Shown piece after piece: positions 60,343 to 64,000 of a DNA stretch of 64,000 bases. Each line of letters opens with the position of its first letter. Position 1 is the stretch's first letter. The position numbers and the translations under genes were made by a program. Under the pieces are notes generated by a model. It was not told the DNA's origin, did not search any database, and saw only the letters and a list, made by a program, of their open reading frames with translations. Source of the DNA: an uncultured Alphaproteobacteria bacterium (GTDB lineage: Bacteria > Pseudomonadota > Alphaproteobacteria > RF32 > CAG-239); contig CAJUAK010000005.1 of the NCBI GenBank assembly GCA_910584385.1, positions 65,237 to 129,236 of the forward strand, read 5' to 3'.

Positions 60343-61937
60343 TGCTTAAGCTTTTTTTCAGAATATGCCTTTTTTTGCTTTCCGCTTGCCCTTTGCATCA
60401 GGCGGAAGCTTCCCAATTGCAGCAAACAGACAAGGTTGCCGTTCAATTCATTTATAAAAACGAAGGAATTAACCCTGAAGAAAATGTTGAATTCATCGTT
60501 AAATTCCTGCTAAAAGACGGCTGGCACATCTTTTCAAACACGCCTGGCGAAATCGCCATGCCCACGGCCGTGGAATGGAAGCTTCCCGAAGGATATCAAA
60601 TTTTAAAAGAACAATGGACAATTGGCAAAGATTTTGAAAATGACGGTATTATCCAAAACGGCTATGATTCTATAGCTTATTATAAAGCTGTCATGAAACC
60701 CAGCCCGGATATTTGGCGCGATGTTCATTTTAAAGCGCGGGTTTCCTGGCTTGCCTGCCGCGAAGAATGTGTGCCTGAAAGCCTGCGTTTTGAATTTTCC
60801 CTGCCGGTTATTCATGCGGATTTAGCCTATTCTCCCTTATGGGAAGGCGAAAATGCTTTAGCCCTTCAAAGTTTTGAAATGATGCCGATGCCCGCAGCAG
60901 AAACGGCGCGCCTGCCTTGGATGATGCTTCTGGCTTTTGCCGGCGGGATTATCTTGAATTTGATGCCCTGCATCTTTCCAATCCTGTCTATCAAGGCTAT
61001 TTCTCTGGCTCAGGGCAGTACTGACAAGAAGAAAGCGCGGGTTGAAGCTTTGCTCTATTTGTTGGGCGTGGTATCCTGTTTTATGATTACGGCTTCCGTT
61101 CTTATCTGGCTCCGTTCGAAAGGCGAACAAATCGGCTGGGGCTTCCAGCTGCAATCTCCGGTTTTTGTCGGGTTAATGATTGTGATTTTTTCGGTTATAT
61201 TGCTTATGTTTTTAGATATTATCCAAATCAGAATCCCCGGGATTAATGCTATTGGCAAATTCTCTGCCGGAACAAAAAATCTTAGTTCCTTTTTGACGGG
61301 ATTTTTTGCGGTTTTAATCGCCAGCCCCTGCACTGCGCCTTTTATGGGCGCCGCTGTCGGTTATACGCTTACCCAGCCGGCAACAGTATTTTATGCTGTT
61401 TTTTTATCTTTGAGTTTGGGATATGCGCTTCCTTTTACAATAATTGCCTGCTTTCCGAAATTTGTTCATAAACTGCTGCCCAAACCCGGCAAATGGATGG
61501 ATATTCTGAAAAAAATATTTGCCATTCCCATTTTTTTAACATGCATCTGGCTGGCCTGGGTTTTACAAAACCAGCTTCGCCCGGCGGCTGATATTTCAAA
61601 AGATATCTCATGGAATGCCTTTAACCGCGAAGAAATTGAAGGCTTGCTGAATGAACATAAGCCTGTGTTTATTGATTTTACGGCAAAATGGTGCATTACC
61701 TGCCTGGCAAATGAGAAGCTGGCGCTTTCTTCTTCTGAATTTCAAGAATTGGTTCACAAAAAACAAATTCATCTTTTTAAAGGCGATTGGACCAATAATA
61801 ATGAAGAAATTTCAAAAGCTTTAGAAAGTTTTGGTCGCCAATCCGTCCCTCTCTATATTTACTATGACGGCACGGGCGGATATAAGGTGCTGCCGCAGCT
61901 TCTGACGCCGGGGATTGTAAAGGAATATTTAGAATAG
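60342..61937 (+). CDS. dsbD: Thiol:disulfide interchange protein DsbD-like
   Basis: A 531-residue membrane protein that passes electrons from cytosolic thioredoxin to the periplasm. After a signal peptide (1-23) comes a periplasmic N-terminal domain with WLACREECVPESLRF (about 143-157). Then there are about eight helices carrying the redox cysteines in LNLMPCIFPI and ASPCTAPFMG, and a C-terminal thioredoxin domain with KWCITC near 449-454. All three DsbD domains are present. Confidence 0.88.
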   Translation: MLKLFFRICLFLLSACPLHQAEASQLQQTDKVAVQFIYKNEGINPEENVEFIVKFLLKDGWHIFSNTPGEIAMPTAVEWKLPEGYQILKEQWTIGKDFENDGIIQNGYDSIAYYKAVMKPSPDIWRDVHFKARVSWLACREECVPESLRFEFSLPVIHADLAYSPLWEGENALALQSFEMMPMPAAETARLPWMMLLAFAGGIILNLMPCIFPILSIKAISLAQGSTDKKKARVEALLYLLGVVSCFMITASVLIWLRSKGEQIGWGFQLQSPVFVGLMIVIFSVILLMFLDIIQIRIPGINAIGKFSAGTKNLSSFLTGFFAVLIASPCTAPFMGAAVGYTLTQPATVFYAVFLSLSLGYALPFTIIACFPKFVHKLLPKPGKWMDILKKIFAIPIFLTCIWLAWVLQNQLRPAADISKDISWNAFNREEIEGLLNEHKPVFIDFTAKWCITCLANEKLALSSSEFQELVHKKQIHLFKGDWTNNNEEISKALESFGRQSVPLYIYYDGTGGYKVLPQLLTPGIVKEYLE

Positions 61938-61941
61938 ATAT

Positions 61942-61959
61942 CCCCCAGTAAACTGGGGG
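61942..61959. repeat. Palindrome 1 of the 62-kb cluster
   Basis: CCCCCAGT and ACTGGGGG form a perfect inverted repeat around AA. There is no T run after it. Confidence 0.75.
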
Positions 61960-61973
61960 TGCTAATCAGCTAC

Positions 61974-61986
61974 AAACCTACGGTTT
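61974..61986. repeat. Short palindrome of the 62-kb cluster
   Basis: AAACC and GGTTT pair around TAC, giving a five-pair stem between the longer palindromes. Confidence 0.5.
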
Positions 61987-61988
61987 GA

Positions 61989-62006
61989 CCACGCTCGTTG
62001 GCGTGG
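61989..62006. repeat. Palindrome 2 of the 62-kb cluster
   Basis: CCACGC and GCGTGG pair around TCGTTG. The same CCACGC/GCGTGG stem recurs in the palindrome at 63965-63987. Confidence 0.65.
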
Positions 62007-62009
62007 AAC

Positions 62010-62025
62010 GGTGTCTAACGACACC
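62010..62025. repeat. Palindrome 3 of the 62-kb cluster
   Basis: GGTGTC and GACACC pair around TAAC. Its GTCTAACG core is the reverse complement of CGTTAGAC inside the palindrome at 63965-63987. Confidence 0.65.
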
Positions 62026-62036
62026 TTTGCATTCAG

Positions 62037-62058
62037 CCCCCGATAAATCGGGGGTTTT
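62037..62058. repeat. Palindrome 4 of the 62-kb cluster, possible dsbD terminator
   Basis: CCCCCGAT and ATCGGGGG pair around AA, the same design as palindrome 1, followed by TTTT. It may end the dsbD transcript. Confidence 0.7.
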
Positions 62059-62078
62059 CTGTAAGGAATGTAATAACA

Positions 62079-62105
62079 AAAAAGGAGCCTAAAAGGCTCC
62101 TTTTT
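62079..62105 (-). terminator. Terminator of the AsmA-like gene
   Basis: AAAAAGGAGCC pairs with GGCTCCTTTTT around TAAAA. It is symmetric and can serve both the minus-strand gene and the plus-strand dsbD transcript. Confidence 0.88.
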
Positions 62106-62117
62106 AGCTGCTTTGCC

Positions 62118-62888
62118 TTATTTTCCGAAAATACCTAAGCTTTTGACGCGGTCTTTAACATCGCCGACAACATTGTTAAGATTTTCCTCAGCAACGGCTT
62201 TAACATTGTTCAGCCCGCTTTTAACCACTGTTTCCGAGGCTGTTGCCAAAACTTTATTTAAAATTTTTGAAATGGTAACGGCAATATTTTCCCCGCTATT
62301 TTGTTTATCTTCGCCAATTCCTGTCAGTTGAATATTCGGCAGTTTTACTTCGGCACTTCCGCCCGGAACAGATGTTACGGCTTGGATTTCCCCGTCATTG
62401 ATATTGATAACCTTAATGACAACTTTTTTAGAAGCGCCTTCCTCGCCTTTTGCCGCCTCAGCTTTTTCTTCCTTCGCTGCCGAAGCTGTGTTGTTTGAAA
62501 TATTGTTTTGCAATTCTTTGATGTTGTTTTGTGTCAAAGAAAGCATTTCATAGGTAATTATCGGCTTTTTTACATTAATTTCATCTATTATAATTGTATC
62601 TGTTGTCAGGCTTTTAAGGTTTACCTTTACGCTGACTTCGCCGAGGCTGATGATATTTGCGCTTTTATATCCCTTGGGGTTTCCAACGGTAAGGCTGCTG
62701 ATTTTTCCTGTTCCGTTGGTTAAGGAAAGGTTAAATCCGCCAAGGTTGACTTCCGTTCCCGTTACCTGGCTGCCATATTTATTAACCAACTTTTTAACAA
62801 TCGTTTCAATGGATGGCGTGAACACATATGCCGCAACGGCAGCCACTGCCAACACGCCTAAAACAATATAACGTTTTTTGATTTTCAT
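62118..62888 (-). CDS. AsmA-like periplasmic protein
   Basis: A 256-residue protein with an N-terminal membrane anchor (about residues 6-24) and a periplasmic region. FNLSLTNGTGKISSLTVGNPKGY (shown in part) and the following IISLGEVSVKVNLKSL repeat the AsmA/DUF748 pattern of short beta-strands. A low-complexity Ala/Glu/Lys stretch lies near 135-152, and the C-terminus is helical. AsmA-like proteins have been linked to lipid transport between membranes, but this short member has no known role. Confidence 0.78.
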   Translation of the reverse strand: MKIKKRYIVLGVLAVAAVAAYVFTPSIETIVKKLVNKYGSQVTGTEVNLGGFNLSLTNGTGKISSLTVGNPKGYKSANIISLGEVSVKVNLKSLTTDTIIIDEINVKKPIITYEMLSLTQNNIKELQNNISNNTASAAKEEKAEAAKGEEGASKKVVIKVININDGEIQAVTSVPGGSAEVKLPNIQLTGIGEDKQNSGENIAVTISKILNKVLATASETVVKSGLNNVKAVAEENLNNVVGDVKDRVKSLGIFGK

Positions 62889-62892
62889 GTTT

Positions 62893-63726
62893 TTATCCTT
62901 TCACGGTTATTTGATAATTATTAAATATATAATTTTTGAGTTTATTTGCAACAATTTCCTGAATCTCCACACTTTCACAATTTTCATTAAAAGCAGATAT
63001 CATTTTTGTAAAAAGGTTCAGTTTTTCGCAAAATTGTACCGAGCTTTGAAAATTCAAATCAAAAACCCAGGCAATGAGTTGCAAAAGCCTTTCAGACCGG
63101 CAGATTAATTCCGGCGTTTTTAAAAGCTTTTCATTTTTAAAATCCTGCATAATTTTTTCAGAAGGGCTCTTGTTTTTTAATTGGTTTACAATAAAGCCCG
63201 AAAGCACAAGCTTTTCCATATGTTCCCGGCTATTGTAAAATAAATGCAGATTGGCAATTTTATCAGCATCCCGTACCAGTTTGGCTATTTTATCAATTTG
63301 TATGCGGATTTCCGGCGGCTGCTTTATGTAGTCAGGGTCTTCATAAAGCGGCGCAATATATATGTCGCCATGATATTTCACGGGCAATAAGATTTGCGGA
63401 TGGGCAAACACTTTTATATTGGAGAGAATCTTGGCGCCTTCCCGGCTGTGGTTATATGTTTTCTCTGGAAATTTAAATTTATTAAAAGCCTCGTCAAAAC
63501 GCGCAACATCATGAAGCAATGCTGCCGTTTTGGCCGTTTTTATAAATTCAGAATCCTGCTTGGCAAAGAATGCGTCATGTTTTAAAATATAATTTGCAGC
63601 GCCTAAAACCTGTGCGGAATGCCTTATTTTTTCATCGCAAAAGATTCTGTATATTCCGCTTTCGGGTATCCTTTTCAGGTTTTTTGCATATTCTTCGTTT
63701 AATAAATTCCATGCAGATGTTAACAT
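62893..63726 (-). CDS. HD-domain phosphohydrolase
   Basis: A 277-residue protein with an HD metal-binding domain in its N-terminal half: H32 in IRHSAQVLGAANYI, TAALLHDVARFDEAF (HD pair near 72-73), NHSREGAKIL (near 93) and RDADKIANLHLFY (near 155). The C-terminal third is helical and unassigned. The substrate is unknown; such proteins usually act on nucleotides. A GGAGG site lies before the start, and the AsmA-like gene follows 4 bases downstream. Confidence 0.8.
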   Translation of the reverse strand: MLTSAWNLLNEEYAKNLKRIPESGIYRIFCDEKIRHSAQVLGAANYILKHDAFFAKQDSEFIKTAKTAALLHDVARFDEAFNKFKFPEKTYNHSREGAKILSNIKVFAHPQILLPVKYHGDIYIAPLYEDPDYIKQPPEIRIQIDKIAKLVRDADKIANLHLFYNSREHMEKLVLSGFIVNQLKNKSPSEKIMQDFKNEKLLKTPELICRSERLLQLIAWVFDLNFQSSVQFCEKLNLFTKMISAFNENCESVEIQEIVANKLKNYIFNNYQITVKG

Positions 63727-63790
63727 ATATTGCCTCCGCCTGATAAATTAGCCTTATTGCATTAATTTTTAGTTTATTTGAAAAAAACTA

Positions 63791-63819
63791 TTGCAAAAAA
63801 AAATATACCGGTTTATATT
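63791..63819 (+). promoter_or_regulatory. Candidate promoter of tRNA-Lys
   Basis: TTGCAA (63791-63796) and TATATT (63814-63819) are 17 bases apart, about 25 bases before the tRNA. Confidence 0.5.
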
Positions 63820-63843
63820 CCGCTTTGTCATAACGATTGTTAT

Positions 63844-63919
63844 GGGTGCGTAGCTCAGTTGGTAGAGCAACTGACTCTTAATCAGTGGGTCTGGGGTTCG
63901 AACCCCCACGCGCCTACCA
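63844..63919 (+). tRNA. tRNA-Lys (anticodon CTT)
   Basis: A 76-base tRNA with the acceptor stem GGGTGCG/CGCGCCT (two wobble pairs) and an encoded CCA. The anticodon stem is ACTGA/TCAGT and the anticodon CTT lies at 63877-63879. Confidence 0.94.
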
Positions 63920-63923
63920 TAAT

Positions 63924-63954
63924 AAAAGCCTGCTTTTTTAAGCGGGCTTTTTTT
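63924..63954 (+). terminator. Terminator of tRNA-Lys
   Basis: AAAGCCTGCTT pairs with AAGCGGGCTTT (one wobble) around TTTT, followed by a T run. Confidence 0.88.
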
Positions 63955-63964
63955 GTATTCGGAA

Positions 63965-63987
63965 AACCACGCGTTAGACGCGTGGTT
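63965..63987. repeat. REP-like palindrome after tRNA-Lys
   Basis: AACCACGCG and CGCGTGGTT form a perfect 9-base-pair stem around TTAGA. It follows a complete terminator and shares stem and core sequence with palindromes 2 and 3 of the 62-kb cluster. Confidence 0.7.
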
Positions 63988-64000
63988 CCAAAGAGCTTAG

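Noticed and set aside
61938..62058. CRISPR array
   Set aside because: The repeated elements are unequal palindromes without regular repeats and unique spacers, and no cas gene is present.

Overview
The window looks like a chromosomal segment of an anaerobic or microaerophilic, gut-type member of the Alphaproteobacteria. This is inferred from gene content and layout, not from a marker phylogeny. The pointers are the lspA / DUF3035 lipoprotein / paired M16 peptidase / mutL neighbourhood, an RpoH-type promoter of alphaproteobacterial form before lon, a MutL with the nicking-endonuclease motif, Gram-negative envelope genes (LpxK, WaaA, OmpA-type lipoproteins, DsbD), and oxygen-sensitive functions (a complete Rnf complex and the [FeFe]-hydrogenase maturase HydG). 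Base composition is moderate and genes are packed tightly, with many ATGA-type overlaps and several convergent pairs whose ends overlap.

Layout. 1-14 kb: a Panacea/SocA-like protein and the start of a secreted protein on the minus strand, then on the plus strand an OmpA lipoprotein, recJ, a DUF502 membrane protein, tRNA-Leu, mgtE, lspA, a DUF3035 lipoprotein, two M16 peptidases, pgi, mutL, a ZIP metal transporter and an EamA-type permease. 14-18 kb: tRNA-Ser and a small surface-glycan island (pyruvyltransferase-like, GT2, GT11 fucosyltransferase-like). 18-23 kb: a YiaD-like lipoprotein, an aldo/keto reductase, and a minus-strand lipid A/Kdo operon headed by a FliN-like protein. 23-28 kb: lon, HU, a two-subunit CoA-transferase and tRNA-Val.

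28-32 kb: a short FtsK-like translocase, a small membrane protein, a TM1266-type hydrogenase-system regulator, hydG and a lipoprotein. 32-36 kb: a DUF2934 protein, an APC permease, a U32/RlhA-like protein and a sirtuin. 36.4-42.5 kb: a compact plus-strand operon of HAD hydrolase, proline iminopeptidase, histidine phosphatase, a small protein plus zeta-toxin-like kinase, and TldD/TldE. 42.7-49.8 kb: minus-strand genes for an unknown protein, a small membrane protein, an HD nucleotidase, YejF/YejE without YejA/YejB, a large membrane protein resembling sulfatases, and rpsD. 50-54 kb: a TPR-methyltransferase, an outer-membrane barrel and a family 5 uracil-DNA glycosylase. 53-59.5 kb: apbE-rseC-rnfBCDGEA. 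59.6-64 kb: a CDP-alcohol phosphatidyltransferase, dsbD, a cluster of palindromes, an AsmA-like protein, an HD hydrolase and tRNA-Lys.

Functionally, Rnf with its flavin transferase and HydG point to ferredoxin-linked anaerobic energy metabolism. The envelope genes supply lipid A, Kdo, phospholipid, lipoprotein processing and periplasmic thiol chemistry. The least explained parts are the zeta-like kinase pair next to TldD/TldE, the palindrome cluster near 62.0 kb, the incomplete Yej transporter with its partner protein, and the HydG-FtsK-like operon. No CRISPR array, prophage, rRNA operon or intact insertion sequence was seen.
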